Assembly (NCBI RefSeq): GCF_900089835.1
Contig: NZ_OANU01000073.1
Span: 67,865 to 131,864 of the forward strand
Length of the DNA stretch: 64,000 nucleotides
Reading direction: 5' to 3'
From: Vibrio thalassae
GTDB taxonomy: Bacteria; Pseudomonadota; Gammaproteobacteria; Enterobacterales; Vibrionaceae
The position numbers were made by a program, and so were the translations under genes. The notes beneath the pieces were generated by a model, which was not told the DNA's origin, made no database searches, and saw only the letters and a program-made list of their open reading frames with translations. Shown in pieces: positions 52,379-62,377 of the stretch (its first letter is position 1; each line of letters begins with the position of its first letter).

Positions 52379-52960
52379 ATGAAAGTTACTCAGAACGCAG
52401 TAGTTAGCCTAGCGTACCAAGTAAAAACAGAAGACGGTGTTGTTGTTGATCAATCAACAGTAGAGGCACCTCTAGATTACCTGCACGGTCATAACAACCT
52501 AATCATTGGTCTAGAACAGGAACTTGAAGGCAAAGAAGCGGGTGATAAATTCTCAGCGACTGTGTCTCCAGAGGACGCTTACGGTGAACACAACGATGCA
52601 CTTGTGCAGCGTGTTCCTGCGAACGTTTTCCAAGGCGTTGATACTATTGAAGTGGGCATGCGTTTCCTTGCTGACACTGACCAAGGTCCAATTCCTGTTG
52701 AAGTAACAGAAGTCGATGGTGACGAAGTTGTGGTTGACGGTAACCATATGCTTGCAGGCCAAACACTTACGTTTGACGTTGAAGTGGTAGCTGTTCGCGA
52801 AGCGACGACAGAAGAAATTGAACATGGTCATATTCACCAAGGTGGCGGTAGCTGTGGCGGCGAAGGTCACGGTGAAGAAAGCGGCTGTTGTGGTGGTGAC
52901 AACCACGGTGAGAAGAAAGAAGACGGTTGCTGCGGTGGCGGCGGTTGTGGTTCTCACTAA
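52379..52960 (+). CDS. slyD: FKBP-type peptidyl-prolyl isomerase SlyD
   Basis: A 193-residue cytoplasmic prolyl isomerase and chaperone. The FKBP core with an inserted IF domain covers about residues 1-145. The tail from about residue 150 is rich in His, Cys and Gly (CGGEGHGEESGCCGG type), the nickel-binding region that serves hydrogenase maturation in E. coli. The terminator at 52973-53000 follows. Confidence 0.96.
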   Translation: MKVTQNAVVSLAYQVKTEDGVVVDQSTVEAPLDYLHGHNNLIIGLEQELEGKEAGDKFSATVSPEDAYGEHNDALVQRVPANVFQGVDTIEVGMRFLADTDQGPIPVEVTEVDGDEVVVDGNHMLAGQTLTFDVEVVAVREATTEEIEHGHIHQGGGSCGGEGHGEESGCCGGDNHGEKKEDGCCGGGGCGSH

Positions 52961-52972
52961 TCGTTGAGTTTG

Positions 52973-53000
52973 AAAAGGCCTCCCTTGGGAGGTCTTTTTA
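52973..53000 (+). terminator. Terminator after slyD
   Basis: AAAAGGCCTCCC-tt-GGGAGGTCTTTTT, 13 bp after the stop, a GC-rich stem and T-run. Confidence 0.88.
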
Positions 53001-53033
53001 GTTTTGAACTGTAGGGAAGTAGGAACGAACGGG

Positions 53034-53975
53034 ATGACTAAGCCTTTTGCAATTGCGATTCATGGTGGTGCTGGAACCATATTGCGCGACCAGATGACAC
53101 AGACATTAAAGCAAGAGATAGTGGCGGCTTTGACTCAATCAGTGCAAGCGGGTGCCAAAATATTAGAGGCGGGTGGCGATGCATTAGATGCAGCAGTAGC
53201 CGCGGTCAAAGTGATGGAAGACTCGGCGCATTTTAATGCAGGTAAAGGGTCAGTATTAACTCATGAAGAAATGGTGGAGATGGATGCCTCTGTGATGCAT
53301 GGCGCAGCTATGGATGCGGGAGCGGTCGCTGGTATTCGTCATATTCGCAATCCTATTGAGCTGGCGAGAGATGTGATGCGAAATAGCGATCATGTGCTAC
53401 TTATCGGCGAAGGAGCAGAGAAGTTTGCATTTGAACGTCAATACGAATACACCGAACAAGATTACTTCTTCACAGAGCGTCGCTACGATCAATTGCTTTC
53501 GATGAAAGAGAAAGGACTGTTTGCCTTATCTGAGTCAAAATACCCAGATGATAAAAAGTATGGCACCGTAGGCGCAGTAGCACTGGATAGCCACGGCAAC
53601 TTAGCGGCTGCGACTAGTACAGGTGGCGTAACCAATAAAAAGTACGGCCGCGTTGGCGATACCGCGATTATCGGTGCGGGTACCTTTGCTGAAAACGGTA
53701 ATGTTGCAGTTTCAACTACCGGAATGGGTGAGTATTTTATCCGTAAAACCGTTGCTGGTGATGTTGCGGCGCGAATGCGCTATCTCAAAGAAGACGTTCA
53801 TACGGCATGTGAAACGGTGATTCAAGGTGAGCTCAAAACCATGGGGGGAGAAGGTGGCTTAATTGCCGTGGATGCTCAAGGTGATGTTCATTTTGCTATG
53901 AATAGCTCTGGGATGTACCGTGCGTCAGTGGATAGCCGTGGTGAGCTAACGGTAAAAATCTATGCTGATGAATAA
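53034..53975 (+). CDS. Isoaspartyl peptidase/L-asparaginase (plant-type)
   Basis: A 313-residue N-terminal nucleophile hydrolase precursor. Autocleavage would expose T178 in KKYGTVGAVALD, giving alpha and beta chains; GGAGTI near the start and TGGVTNKKYGRVGD and GTGMGEYF-like segments line the active site. It hydrolyses isoaspartyl dipeptides and asparagine. The ATG at 53034 (MTKPFAIAIHGGAG) is preferred to the in-frame 53004. Confidence 0.9.
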   Translation: MTKPFAIAIHGGAGTILRDQMTQTLKQEIVAALTQSVQAGAKILEAGGDALDAAVAAVKVMEDSAHFNAGKGSVLTHEEMVEMDASVMHGAAMDAGAVAGIRHIRNPIELARDVMRNSDHVLLIGEGAEKFAFERQYEYTEQDYFFTERRYDQLLSMKEKGLFALSESKYPDDKKYGTVGAVALDSHGNLAAATSTGGVTNKKYGRVGDTAIIGAGTFAENGNVAVSTTGMGEYFIRKTVAGDVAARMRYLKEDVHTACETVIQGELKTMGGEGGLIAVDAQGDVHFAMNSSGMYRASVDSRGELTVKIYADE

Positions 53976-54082
53976 CAAGGATTTATAGGTGAACAGGCAA
54001 CAAGAGTGACCACCTGACACGTTAAATCTCTAAAATTGCTTGCTTATTTTCCGTCCTTTATGTAACATTCGCGGTCCTTAAT

Positions 54083-54141
54083 TCTCGGTCTTTTTTATTC
54101 GTTCCTTGCTTCCTCTGGACGACCGAGCCAAACGTGGAAGC
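54083..54141 (+). promoter_or_regulatory. Probable S6:S18 autoregulatory leader of rpsF
   Basis: GCTTCC (54108-54113) pairs with GGAAGC (54136-54141), with TGG/CCA inside and ACGACCGAG in the loop. CTCGGTC (54084-54090) can instead pair with GACCGAG (54121-54127). A CCG-bearing hairpin just before rpsF is the known S6:S18-binding leader in many bacteria, so the structure fits autogenous control. Assignment is inference. Confidence 0.5.
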
Positions 54142-54164
54142 TAATAATCCGTAAGGAGCAACCA

Positions 54165-54545
54165 ATGCGTCATTACGAAATCGTATTCATGGTGCACCCT
54201 GATCAAAGCGAGCAAGTTGCTGGCATGATCGAGCGTTACACTGGTTCTATCACTGAAGCTAACGGTACTGTTCACCGTCTAGAAGACTGGGGTCGTCGTC
54301 AACTGGCTTACCCAATCAACAAGCTTCACAAAGCTCACTACGTTCTAATGAACGTTGAAGCACCACAAGAAGCTATTGATGAGCTAGAAACTGCTTTCCG
54401 TTTCAACGATGCAGTTCTACGTAACATGATTATGCGTACTAAAGCAGCAATCACTGAGCCTTCTATCATGCTTAAGCAGAAAGAAGAGCGTGCTCCACGT
54501 CGCGAAGAGCGTACTGAAGCTAAGCCAGAAGCAGCTGCAGAGTAA
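54165..54545 (+). CDS. rpsF: 30S ribosomal protein S6
   Basis: A 126-residue S6 protein starting [18 protein letters not shown], with [17 protein letters not shown] and a charged, glutamate-rich tail after about residue 100 (the substrate region for RimK-type glutamylation in E. coli). It heads rpsF-rpsR-rplI. TAAGGAG lies before the ATG. Confidence 0.97.
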   Translation: MRHYEIVFMVHPDQSEQVAGMIERYTGSITEANGTVHRLEDWGRRQLAYPINKLHKAHYVLMNVEAPQEAIDELETAFRFNDAVLRNMIMRTKAAITEPSIMLKQKEERAPRREERTEAKPEAAAE

Positions 54546-54618
54546 TTCATTACTCATTTAGTACTTGGTAATTGATTCAATTACCGACAACAAGACTTTA
54601 ATTTAGATCAGGAGATAG

Positions 54619-54849
<231 letters not shown>

Positions 54850-54883
54850 TCGGCACCGTTTATTTAGATAGAGGAATTAAACA

Positions 54884-55336
54884 ATGCAAGTTATTCTACT
54901 TGATAAAATCGGTAACCTAGGTGGTCTTGGCGATACAGTTAACGTTAAATCTGGTTACGCTCGTAACTTCCTTATCCCACAAGGTAAGGCAGTAATGGCT
55001 ACTAAAGGTAACGTTGAAATGTTCGAAGCTCGTCGCGCTGAACTAGAAGCTAAAGTTGCTGAGCAACTAACAGCTGCTGAAGCTCGTGCTGAGAAAGTTA
55101 ACGCTCTAGAAGCTGTTGTTATCGCTTCTAAAGCTGGTGACGAAGGCAAACTATTCGGTTCTATCGGTACTCGTGACATCGCTGATGCAATCACTGCAGC
55201 TGGCGTTGAAGTAGCTAAGAGCGAAGTTCGCCTACCTGAAGGTGCTCTACGCACAACTGGTGAGTTCGAAATCAGCATCCAACTTCACTCTGAAGTTTTC
55301 GCTGCTATCAACCTACAAGTTGTTGCTGCTGAGTAA
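54884..55336 (+). CDS. rplI: 50S ribosomal protein L9
   Basis: A 150-residue L9 with N-terminal [19 protein letters not shown], the long connecting helix ([15 protein letters not shown]) and the C-terminal rRNA-binding domain. Last gene of the operon; terminator at 55357-55388. Confidence 0.97.
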   Translation: MQVILLDKIGNLGGLGDTVNVKSGYARNFLIPQGKAVMATKGNVEMFEARRAELEAKVAEQLTAAEARAEKVNALEAVVIASKAGDEGKLFGSIGTRDIADAITAAGVEVAKSEVRLPEGALRTTGEFEISIQLHSEVFAAINLQVVAAE

Positions 55337-55356
55337 TCTCAGTCAGAAGAACAATG

Positions 55357-55388
55357 AAAAACACCAGCCTCGGCTGGTGTTTTTTTTT
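55357..55388. terminator. Terminator after rplI
   Basis: AAAAACACCAGCC-tc-GGCTGGTGTTTTT with a long T-run. It also serves the convergent DUF481 gene. Confidence 0.92.
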
Positions 55389-55401
55389 GTTCTTTTTAAG
55401 G

Positions 55402-56172
55402 TCAGAAACTAAATAGCAGGTTGACTGTGAAGATCGAGTCACGCTTGCTTAATGTAGGGCTTGGGACTTTGCTGTGGTATTGGCTGTCATAAGATAGCTT
55501 CAAAGCGATAGTTTCGGTAATCGCGTTGGTGACGTTTAATTCCGTATCAAAACGGGTGTTACTTTTACCTGATGTCGTTGTCAGTTTAGTTCCGAAGGTA
55601 AGGCTATCTAAAGGTTTCCAAATCAAATTGATATTGCCACGAATAATGGCTTCTTTAACCACGTTTTTAAAGATGATGTCTTTATCATCGATCTCTTCAA
55701 GGTTGGGTTCTTGATAACGAAAACCCGGACCTATTTCCACCTCAAACAGAAAGTCATCTCGGTTAGCGAGTTGGTAACCCAAACCGCCTGATACTGTATG
55801 ATCTTCGTAGTATGAACTGTATAGCGAAGAAAAACCGTTATAGTTTCCGTATAAATACGCTTTAGGGCCTAACTTATAGTCGGTTTGAACTATGTAGTTT
55901 TGTTGGTTCTTATCTTCATCGCCGTTTTTGTAGAGCTGATAATATTTCCATTCTCCACTAGTACGGTGACGACCCTCTGTATACTCTGCGGCAACACGAG
56001 CATTGAGCGATTGAGAGTCGGTATTACCCGTGTGCGCTTGATATCCAAATTCCACTTCGGATTGAAGCGGAGAGGGTGGCGAATCTTCCGTGTCGCTTGG
56101 AGGTAGAAATTCTTCAGCATAGATCGCAGGCGAGGCAAGCAACACTAGACCAAAAAGTAACTTCTTTGACAC
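55402..56172 (-). CDS. DUF481 outer-membrane protein (YdiY-like)
   Basis: A 256-residue protein with a signal peptide (MSKKLLFGLVLLASPAIYAEE) and an antiparallel beta-barrel pattern of alternating aromatic residues, ending in F (TVNLLFSF) as outer-membrane barrels do. The family is described as salt-induced outer membrane protein in some species; function is unknown. Convergent with rplI and divergent from dnaB. Confidence 0.8.
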   Translation of the reverse strand: MSKKLLFGLVLLASPAIYAEEFLPPSDTEDSPPSPLQSEVEFGYQAHTGNTDSQSLNARVAAEYTEGRHRTSGEWKYYQLYKNGDEDKNQQNYIVQTDYKLGPKAYLYGNYNGFSSLYSSYYEDHTVSGGLGYQLANRDDFLFEVEIGPGFRYQEPNLEEIDDKDIIFKNVVKEAIIRGNINLIWKPLDSLTFGTKLTTTSGKSNTRFDTELNVTNAITETIALKLSYDSQYHSKVPSPTLSKRDSIFTVNLLFSF

Positions 56173-56349
56173 AAAAACCTCACAGGGCGAATACAGGGTT
56201 CGGGATTATATGTGTGGCATATTCGACCATCGTCAGCAATAGGTCAAATTTTGAAGGAGTAATCCTTGTTTTAGTCGCGTTTTCTTTGCTTTAGCCCACA
56301 CTTAGTTGAGTATATAATGTCTGGTCATAGTGTGTTATCGAGTAGAGTT

Positions 56350-57744
56350 ATGGCGGATATCCGAAATCAAAAAGTAAAAGATGCTCAAGTGGAATCAGTG
56401 AAGGTCCCTCCTCATTCATTAGAAGCGGAGCAATCTGTACTAGGTGGTTTGCTGTTGGACAACCAACGATGGGATACCGTTGCCGAGAAGGTGATCAGCA
56501 GTGACTTCTACAGTCGTCCTCACCGCTTAATTTTCGAGGGAATACAAGCGTTGTTAGAGGAGAGTAAACCTCTCGACTTGATCACTTTATCTGAGTTCTT
56601 AGAGCAGCGTGAGCAGTTGAATGATGTCGGCGGATTTGCTTACCTTGCCGATCTTGCCAAAAATACGCCAAGTGCAGCGAATATTAATGCCTATGCGGAT
56701 ATTGTTGCTGAACGTGCTCTCGTCCGCAACCTAATTGGTGTCGCGAATGAGATCGCTGATGCGGGTTATGATCCACAAGGTCGCTCTTCAGAAGACTTGC
56801 TTGATATGGCGGAAAGCAAGGTCTTTAAAATCGCAGAAGAACGAACCAGCGAGAATGAAGGCCCACAAAATGTTGATAACATACTCGAAAAAACACTAGA
56901 ACGAATCGAAATTCTGTATAAAACACCACAAGATGGTGTTACCGGAGTGACGACAGGATTTAATGATCTGAATAAAAAAACCGCTGGTCTTCAAGGTTCG
57001 GATCTTATTATTGTCGCGGCGCGTCCATCGATGGGTAAGACGACATTTGCAATGAACTTATGTGAAAATGCAGCGATGTCGCAAGATAAACCGGTATTGA
57101 TTTTCTCGCTAGAGATGCCTGCCGAACAGATCATGATGCGTATGTTGGCTTCTCTTTCTCGCGTGGATCAAACCAAGATTCGTACCGGTCAATTAGACGA
57201 TGAGGATTGGGCGAAAATTTCGACCACCATGGGCATGCTCATGGAGAAGAAGAACATGTACATCGATGACAGTTCTGGACTGACACCAACCGAAGTGCGT
57301 TCGCGCGCTCGACGTATTGCTCGTGAGCACGGTGGCCTCAGCCTTATCATGGTCGACTATCTTCAATTGATGCGCGTACCGTCGCTGTCTGATAACCGTA
57401 CTCTTGAAATCGCAGAGATTTCGCGCTCACTGAAAGCACTCGCAAAAGAGTTAAATGTTCCTGTGGTTGCTCTGTCTCAGCTCAACCGTTCCTTGGAGCA
57501 ACGTGCTGATAAACGTCCAGTGAACTCTGACCTTCGTGAATCCGGCTCTATCGAGCAGGATGCCGACTTAATCATGTTTATTTACCGTGATGAGGTTTAT
57601 CACCCTGACAGTGCGTTAAAAGGGATCGCAGAAATCATTATCGGTAAGCAGCGTAACGGTCCTATCGGCTCGGTTCGCTTAACCTTCCAAGGTCAATATT
57701 CTCGCTTTGATAACTACGCAGGTCCTGCGTTTGACGAAGAGTAG
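56350..57744 (+). CDS. dnaB: Replicative DNA helicase
   Basis: A 464-residue hexameric helicase. The N-terminal collar (VPPHSLEAEQSVLGGLL) interacts with primase, and the RecA-like domain carries Walker A in ARPSMGKTTFAMN and Walker B in LIMVDYLQLM. The ATG at 56350 (MADIRNQK) is likely; an in-frame ATG at 56317 adds 11 residues. alr follows after 12 bp. Confidence 0.96.
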   Translation: MADIRNQKVKDAQVESVKVPPHSLEAEQSVLGGLLLDNQRWDTVAEKVISSDFYSRPHRLIFEGIQALLEESKPLDLITLSEFLEQREQLNDVGGFAYLADLAKNTPSAANINAYADIVAERALVRNLIGVANEIADAGYDPQGRSSEDLLDMAESKVFKIAEERTSENEGPQNVDNILEKTLERIEILYKTPQDGVTGVTTGFNDLNKKTAGLQGSDLIIVAARPSMGKTTFAMNLCENAAMSQDKPVLIFSLEMPAEQIMMRMLASLSRVDQTKIRTGQLDDEDWAKISTTMGMLMEKKNMYIDDSSGLTPTEVRSRARRIAREHGGLSLIMVDYLQLMRVPSLSDNRTLEIAEISRSLKALAKELNVPVVALSQLNRSLEQRADKRPVNSDLRESGSIEQDADLIMFIYRDEVYHPDSALKGIAEIIIGKQRNGPIGSVRLTFQGQYSRFDNYAGPAFDEE

Positions 57745-57756
57745 TAGGGCAGACGT

Positions 57757-58848
57757 ATGAGTTATATGAAAGCAGCGACAGCGCACATTAATTTGGATGC
57801 GCTGGCGCACAATCTAGCGTGCATTAAACAGAAAGCACCGAGTAGCAAAGTGATGGCGGTAGTGAAAGCTAATGGATATGGCCATGGTTTACGACATATC
57901 GCCAAAAATGCTGCGGGTGCAGATGCATTTGGTGTGGCTCGCATTGAAGAGGCGTTACAACTCAGAGCGAGTGGTGTGGTAAAACCAATACTACTGCTTG
58001 AGGGTTTCTACTCACCAAATGATCTCCCGGTGTTAGTGACCAATAATATACAAACGGTGGTGCATTGTTATGAACAGCTTGATGCACTAGAACAGGCAGA
58101 GCTAGAAACTCCGGTCGTTGTTTGGCTTAAAGTGGATAGCGGCATGCACCGTCTAGGCGTTCGTGAAGAACAGTACCAAGAGTTCGTCGAGCGTTTACAT
58201 CGCTGTGAGAATGTGGCGAAGCCGCTGCGTTATATGAGCCATTTTGGTTGTGCTGATGAGCTAGATAACACCATGACTCAAAAGCAAATAGAGCTGTTTT
58301 TGTCATTAACAGAAGGCTGTAATGGTGAGCGTTCTATGGCGGCCTCTGCAGGTCTTCTTGAGTGGCAGCAAAGTCAACTAGACTGGGTTCGTCCAGGGAT
58401 TATTATGTACGGTGTCTCTCCTTTTGGAGACAAGACGGCAGCCGATATGGGCTTTCAACCTGTTATGACACTTAAGTCTCATTTGATTGCAGTACGCGAT
58501 GTAAAGAAAGGCGAAAGTGTGGGGTATGGGGCGACTTGGACCAGTCAACGAGACACGAAAGTCGGTGTGATTGCGATTGGCTATGGCGATGGCTACCCTC
58601 GCACTGCACCTAATGGCACACCGGTATTAGTGAATGGTCGTAAAGTACCAATAGCCGGTCGAGTATCGATGGACATGCTTACCGTTGACCTTGGCCCAGA
58701 TGCCCTAGACCAAGTGGGTGATGAAGCCATTTTGTGGGGGGAAGCGCTTCCATCTGAAGAAGTCGCTGAGCACATTGGTACTATTGCTTATGAACTGGTG
58801 ACTAAGCTCACTTCTCGCGTTGAAATGAGCTATAGCGAGACGAAGTGA
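57757..58848 (+). CDS. alr: Alanine racemase
   Basis: A 363-residue PLP enzyme supplying D-alanine for peptidoglycan. PLP lysine K37 lies in [12 protein letters not shown], and the catalytic tyrosine is in [11 protein letters not shown] 57757 has AGGG 7 bp upstream; the family start MKAATA is nine bases further on (57766) and is an alternative. Confidence 0.96.
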   Translation: MSYMKAATAHINLDALAHNLACIKQKAPSSKVMAVVKANGYGHGLRHIAKNAAGADAFGVARIEEALQLRASGVVKPILLLEGFYSPNDLPVLVTNNIQTVVHCYEQLDALEQAELETPVVVWLKVDSGMHRLGVREEQYQEFVERLHRCENVAKPLRYMSHFGCADELDNTMTQKQIELFLSLTEGCNGERSMAASAGLLEWQQSQLDWVRPGIIMYGVSPFGDKTAADMGFQPVMTLKSHLIAVRDVKKGESVGYGATWTSQRDTKVGVIAIGYGDGYPRTAPNGTPVLVNGRKVPIAGRVSMDMLTVDLGPDALDQVGDEAILWGEALPSEEVAEHIGTIAYELVTKLTSRVEMSYSETK

Positions 58849-58961
58849 CGTCGGACACTATTCGATACCGAGCCTCAATACCGAACTCAAGCATTCGATC
58901 GAAGCTAAATATTGTCATCCCTGATTAGGTAGGGAACGACTCATAGCGCTCTTCAAACCAA

Positions 58962-58995
58962 CCTTTGTCTGCCTCGTCACAACAGGCAGACAAGG
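58962..58995. other. Long hairpin between convergent alr and yjbQ
   Basis: CCTTTGTCTGCCT and AGGCAGACAAGG pair over 12 bp with a one-base bulge and a 9-base loop. No T-run follows on either strand, so it is probably a weak terminator or an mRNA-end structure. Confidence 0.55.
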
Positions 58996-59030
58996 CGTTA
59001 GCTATCCAAGGCATCGCAACCGCTCTAACC

Positions 59031-59453
59031 TCAAATCTGCCCCTGCAACGTGGCAATAATTCGTCGCTCCCCACCGAAGTCCCGATGCTCTCCTAAGTAA
59101 ATGCCTTGCCATGTCCCTAACGCTAATTCCCCTTGGCTAATTGGAATGGTCACGCTTGCGCCAAGCAGTGAACTCTTAATATGAGCAGGCATGTCATCGC
59201 TGCCCTCATAGGTGTGTTTATAATACGGCGCGTTCTCCGGAACATAACGATTGAAGTGACTTTCCATATCACTGCGTACTGTCGGGTCGGCATTTTCATT
59301 TAAGGTTAGACTGGCTGAGGTATGTTGGATGAAGAGATGTAGTAAACCTACAGAGTAGTCTCGTAACTGTGGTAGTTGTTGTTCAATTTCATCAGTTATT
59401 AGGTGAAAGCCGCGCCTCTTAGCGCTGAGGTACAATGTCTTTTGTTGCCACAT
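59031..59453 (-). CDS. YjbQ/UPF0047 family protein
   Basis: A 140-residue single-domain protein, with the conserved [20 protein letters not shown] (about residues 38-57) and the [11 protein letters not shown]-terminal motif. Some members are annotated as secondary thiamine-phosphate synthase; the physiological role is uncertain. Confidence 0.88.
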   Translation of the reverse strand: MWQQKTLYLSAKRRGFHLITDEIEQQLPQLRDYSVGLLHLFIQHTSASLTLNENADPTVRSDMESHFNRYVPENAPYYKHTYEGSDDMPAHIKSSLLGASVTIPISQGELALGTWQGIYLGEHRDFGGERRIIATLQGQI

Positions 59454-59758
59454 AAAGGCTCCTCTGTATTATTGTGCTTCATAGTGGTAGGGTGTTTACC
59501 TATTTTGTTTATATTGTGAACCGTTACGTGACCTATCTCAAGGTGAGTGCAATAGCTCTGGTTCATAATTACGCCTGAAAAATTATTACGAAAACAAAGT
59601 CTAGACTTTGTAAACGGAAGACAAGTTTGTAACGTCGAGTGAACCTAAAAAGGCACTGGGCTGTATTTAGAATATACTGTTTATTATTCGCTAAACTGGG
59701 GATTCCTTTTCCTTGGGGGGATTGGGGATAAAACCGACTAAAAATTGGGATAGAGACC
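59454..59758 (+). other. yjbQ-pgi intergenic region
   Basis: A 305-bp gap between divergent yjbQ and pgi with no gene. It holds the perfect palindrome at 59594-59611 and AT-rich promoter sequence for pgi near 59660-59700. Confidence 0.5.
59594..59611. promoter_or_regulatory. Perfect 18-bp palindrome upstream of pgi
   Basis: ACAAAGTCTAGACTTTGT is fully self-complementary and lies about 150 bp before the pgi start. It looks like an operator for a homodimeric regulator; none can be named. Confidence 0.5.
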
Positions 59759-61411
59759 ATGTTGAAAAACATCAATCCAACGCAAACTGATGCTTGGAAA
59801 GCACTGACTGCGCACTTCGAATCAGCGCAAGATATGGATTTAACAGAGCTATTCGCTCAAGACGCTGACCGTTTTGGCAAATTCTCTACACGCTTCGGCT
59901 CTGACATTCTTGTTGATTACTCTAAGAACCTAATCAATGATGATACGATGAAGAACCTATTTGCTCTAGCGAACGAGACTGAGCTTAAAGGCGCAATCAA
60001 AGCCATGTTTGCTGGTGACACAATCAACCAAACAGAAGGTCGTTCTGTTCTTCACGTTGCACTACGTAACCGCAGCAACACGCCAATCATGGTTAACGGC
60101 GAAGACGTTATGCCAGCGGTAAACGCAGTATTAGAGAAAATGAAAGGTTTCTCTGAGCGCATCATTTCTGGTGACTGGAAAGGCTACACAGGTAAAGCGA
60201 TTACTGACGTAGTAAACATTGGTATCGGTGGTTCTGACCTTGGTCCTTACATGGTGACAGAAGCGCTGGCACCTTACACTAACCATCTCAATATGCATTT
60301 TGTATCAAATGTGGATGGTACGCACATCGCTGAGACTCTTAAGAAAGTAAACCCAGAAACAACATTATTCCTAGTTGCTTCTAAGACATTTACGACTCAA
60401 GAGACGATGACCAACGCACATTCTGCTCGCGATTGGTTCTTAGCGACAGCACAAGATGAAGCACACGTTGCTAAGCACTTTGCGGCGCTTTCTACAAACG
60501 CAACAGCCGTGTCTGAGTTTGGTATCGACACAGACAACATGTTCGAATTCTGGGACTGGGTCGGCGGTCGCTATTCACTATGGTCTGCAATTGGTCTATC
60601 TATCGTTCTAGCAGTGGGCTTTGACAACTTTGTTGAGCTTTTAACTGGTGCGCATGAGATGGATAAGCACTTTGCTGAAACTGAACTAGAAAGCAACATT
60701 CCAGTACTACTGGCGCTAATTGGTATTTGGTACAACAACTTCCACGGTGCGGAGTCTGAAGCGATTCTGCCTTACGACCAGTATATGCATCGTTTTGCTG
60801 CTTACTTCCAGCAAGGCAATATGGAATCAAACGGTAAGTATACTGACCGCAATGGTGACGCGGTTGACTATCAAACAGGTCCTATCATCTGGGGTGAGCC
60901 TGGTACGAACGGTCAACATGCGTTCTATCAGCTAATCCACCAAGGTACTAAACTGATCCCTTGTGATTTCATCGCGCCTGCTATCTCTCACAACCAAGTG
61001 AGCGATCATCATCAGAAGCTAATGTCTAACTTCTTTGCTCAAACTGAGGCACTTGCATTCGGGAAGTCTAAAGAGACGGTTGAAGCTGAGTTCGCAAAAG
61101 CAGGTAAGAGTGCGGAACAAGTGAAAGATCTAGTACCATTTAAGATCTTCGAAGGTAACCGTCCAACCAACTCAATCCTAGTGAAGCAAATCACACCTCG
61201 TACTCTGGGTAATCTAATCGCGATGTATGAGCACAAGATCTTCACTCAAGGTATTATCTGGAATATCTTCAGCTTTGACCAATGGGGTGTAGAACTTGGT
61301 AAGCAACTGGCTAACCAAATCCTACCTGAGCTTGCTGATGACAGCGAAGTGACATCTCACGATAGCTCGACTAATGGTCTAATCAACGCATTCAAAGCAT
61401 ACAAAGCTTAA
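59759..61411 (+). CDS. pgi: Glucose-6-phosphate isomerase
   Basis: A 550-residue SIS-fold enzyme interconverting glucose 6-phosphate and fructose 6-phosphate. [24 protein letters not shown] and the signature [18 protein letters not shown] near the C terminus are typical. The dinucleotide ending (KAYKA) matches the usual length. Terminator at 61440-61467. Confidence 0.97.
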   Translation: MLKNINPTQTDAWKALTAHFESAQDMDLTELFAQDADRFGKFSTRFGSDILVDYSKNLINDDTMKNLFALANETELKGAIKAMFAGDTINQTEGRSVLHVALRNRSNTPIMVNGEDVMPAVNAVLEKMKGFSERIISGDWKGYTGKAITDVVNIGIGGSDLGPYMVTEALAPYTNHLNMHFVSNVDGTHIAETLKKVNPETTLFLVASKTFTTQETMTNAHSARDWFLATAQDEAHVAKHFAALSTNATAVSEFGIDTDNMFEFWDWVGGRYSLWSAIGLSIVLAVGFDNFVELLTGAHEMDKHFAETELESNIPVLLALIGIWYNNFHGAESEAILPYDQYMHRFAAYFQQGNMESNGKYTDRNGDAVDYQTGPIIWGEPGTNGQHAFYQLIHQGTKLIPCDFIAPAISHNQVSDHHQKLMSNFFAQTEALAFGKSKETVEAEFAKAGKSAEQVKDLVPFKIFEGNRPTNSILVKQITPRTLGNLIAMYEHKIFTQGIIWNIFSFDQWGVELGKQLANQILPELADDSEVTSHDSSTNGLINAFKAYKA

Positions 61412-61439
61412 TGGTTGTGATACTTATTCGTTGAAATGA

Positions 61440-61467
61440 AAAAGGTGCCGAAAGGCACCTTTTTTTA
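61440..61467. terminator. Terminator after pgi
   Basis: AAAAGGTGCC-gaaa-GGCACCTTTTTTT with a GNRA-like loop. It is bidirectional with the convergent RDD gene. Confidence 0.9.
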
Positions 61468-61478
61468 TTCGTAGTGAT

Positions 61479-61952
61479 TTACTTTGCTTTGGGTAAAACC
61501 ACAACTTTCGTCTTCGCCCAAATATCATGAAATCCGCGTTTTTGAGGATCGATTGGGACCGACAAGTTAGCTAGGCCAAACGCAGAGGTTGCGATGCGGA
61601 TTAACGCCTGAGTGACCGTAATTCTGCCGCCTTCTAGATTTTGTAGTTCAATTTTCCAAGCTCGCATTCCTAATGTCTGGCCAGCTCGAGTCCAAAAAAA
61701 CACTAAAAAGTAGATCCATGCGAAAGCGAGGTATGCGGTGTAAACAGGGCTCCAAAATGGATGGTTTCCGAGAAAGTCACTTGCGTCGGTATAAGGGGCA
61801 TAATTCATGACTCCTGCGGCCACTAACGCTTCTAGTATTGCGACAACAATACCCCCGGCCATCATAATGACGGCAAGAATGATTAAACTGTCATAAAACA
61901 ACGCCCCAAGTCGTCTAAAGAAGCCTGCTGGTGGAAGAGATTGAGTTTCCAT
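61479..61952 (-). CDS. RDD-family membrane protein
   Basis: A protein of about 157 residues. It has the RDD-type FFRRLGALFYDSLII (R and D residues in the first helix), several hydrophobic segments and the RAGQTLGMRAWKIEL motif. Function is unknown; some RDD proteins act as ion or small-molecule carriers. The start could also be upstream at 61985, since no clear ribosome site marks either. Confidence 0.82.
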   Translation of the reverse strand: METQSLPPAGFFRRLGALFYDSLIILAVIMMAGGIVVAILEALVAAGVMNYAPYTDASDFLGNHPFWSPVYTAYLAFAWIYFLVFFWTRAGQTLGMRAWKIELQNLEGGRITVTQALIRIATSAFGLANLSVPIDPQKRGFHDIWAKTKVVVLPKAK

Positions 61953-62086
61953 TGAATACATCATTAAATAGTCAAAACTGGCCACAGGATAGCGATTCTA
62001 TCGACGTGAAGAAAGCCTCTTAGGCTGAATATCATCACATTGTGGCGAAAATATCAGCAAACAATAGAATATTCAGCGTTTTGTTG

Positions 62087-62114
62087 TTGCACGCAACGAG
62101 AGCTTACGTATAAT
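62087..62114 (+). promoter_or_regulatory. Promoter of tRNA-Leu
   Basis: A -35 TTGCAC and a perfect -10 TATAAT with a 16-bp spacer, ending 30 bp before the tRNA. Confidence 0.75.
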
Positions 62115-62144
62115 GCCAAACATCGAAGGACATTAGTCCAAGAT

Positions 62145-62229
62145 GCCGGTGTGGTGAAATTGGTATACACGACGGATTCAAAATCCGTTGCCTTCGGGCG
62201 TGGCGGTTCAAGTCCGCCCACCGGTACCA
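62145..62229 (+). tRNA. tRNA-Leu (CAA anticodon)
   Basis: An 85-base class II tRNA. Acceptor arms GCCGGTG and CACCGGT pair fully, the anticodon loop TTCAAAA reads CAA (decoding UUG), the variable arm is TGCCTTCGGGCGT-like, the T loop is GGTTCAAGTCC, and CCA is encoded. A hairpin with T-rich tail follows at 62242-62268. Confidence 0.96.
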
Positions 62230-62241
62230 TATTTTAAGACA

Positions 62242-62268
62242 GAGCCTCGACGAAAGTCGGGGCTTTGT
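62242..62268 (+). terminator. Terminator after tRNA-Leu
   Basis: AGCCTCGAC-gaaa-GTCGGGGCT followed by TTGTTG. One G-T pair; moderate T-tract. Confidence 0.65.
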
Positions 62269-62284
62269 TGTATCTAGGGTTTGT

Positions 62285-62344
62285 GAATTCAAATCCAGCG
62301 TGGCGTCAGGAGTGCCTGCCCAGTTAAGTCACCCACCAGTACCA
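62285..62344 (+). pseudogene. Decayed tRNA-Leu 3' half
   Basis: The end ...GTTAAGTcacCCACCAGTACCA mirrors the real tRNA's GTTCAAGTccgCCCACCGGTACCA, and the start AATTCAAATCC mirrors its anticodon-arm GATTCAAAATCC. No 5' half is present, so it is a relic or a recombination scar. It too is followed by a hairpin. Confidence 0.5.
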
Positions 62345-62350
62345 TACATA

Positions 62351-62377
62351 GAAAGGTCGCTTTTATAGCGGCCTTTC
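62351..62377 (+). terminator. Hairpin after the tRNA relic
   Basis: GAAAGGTCGC-ttttata-GCGGCCTTTC, with GTCGTTTT following. It looks like a terminator duplicated together with the tRNA unit. Confidence 0.6.

Noticed and set aside
52553..52957. 134-codon open frame opposite slyD
   Set aside because: Low-complexity Thr/Ala-rich reading of the His/Gly/Cys-rich SlyD tail on the wrong strand.
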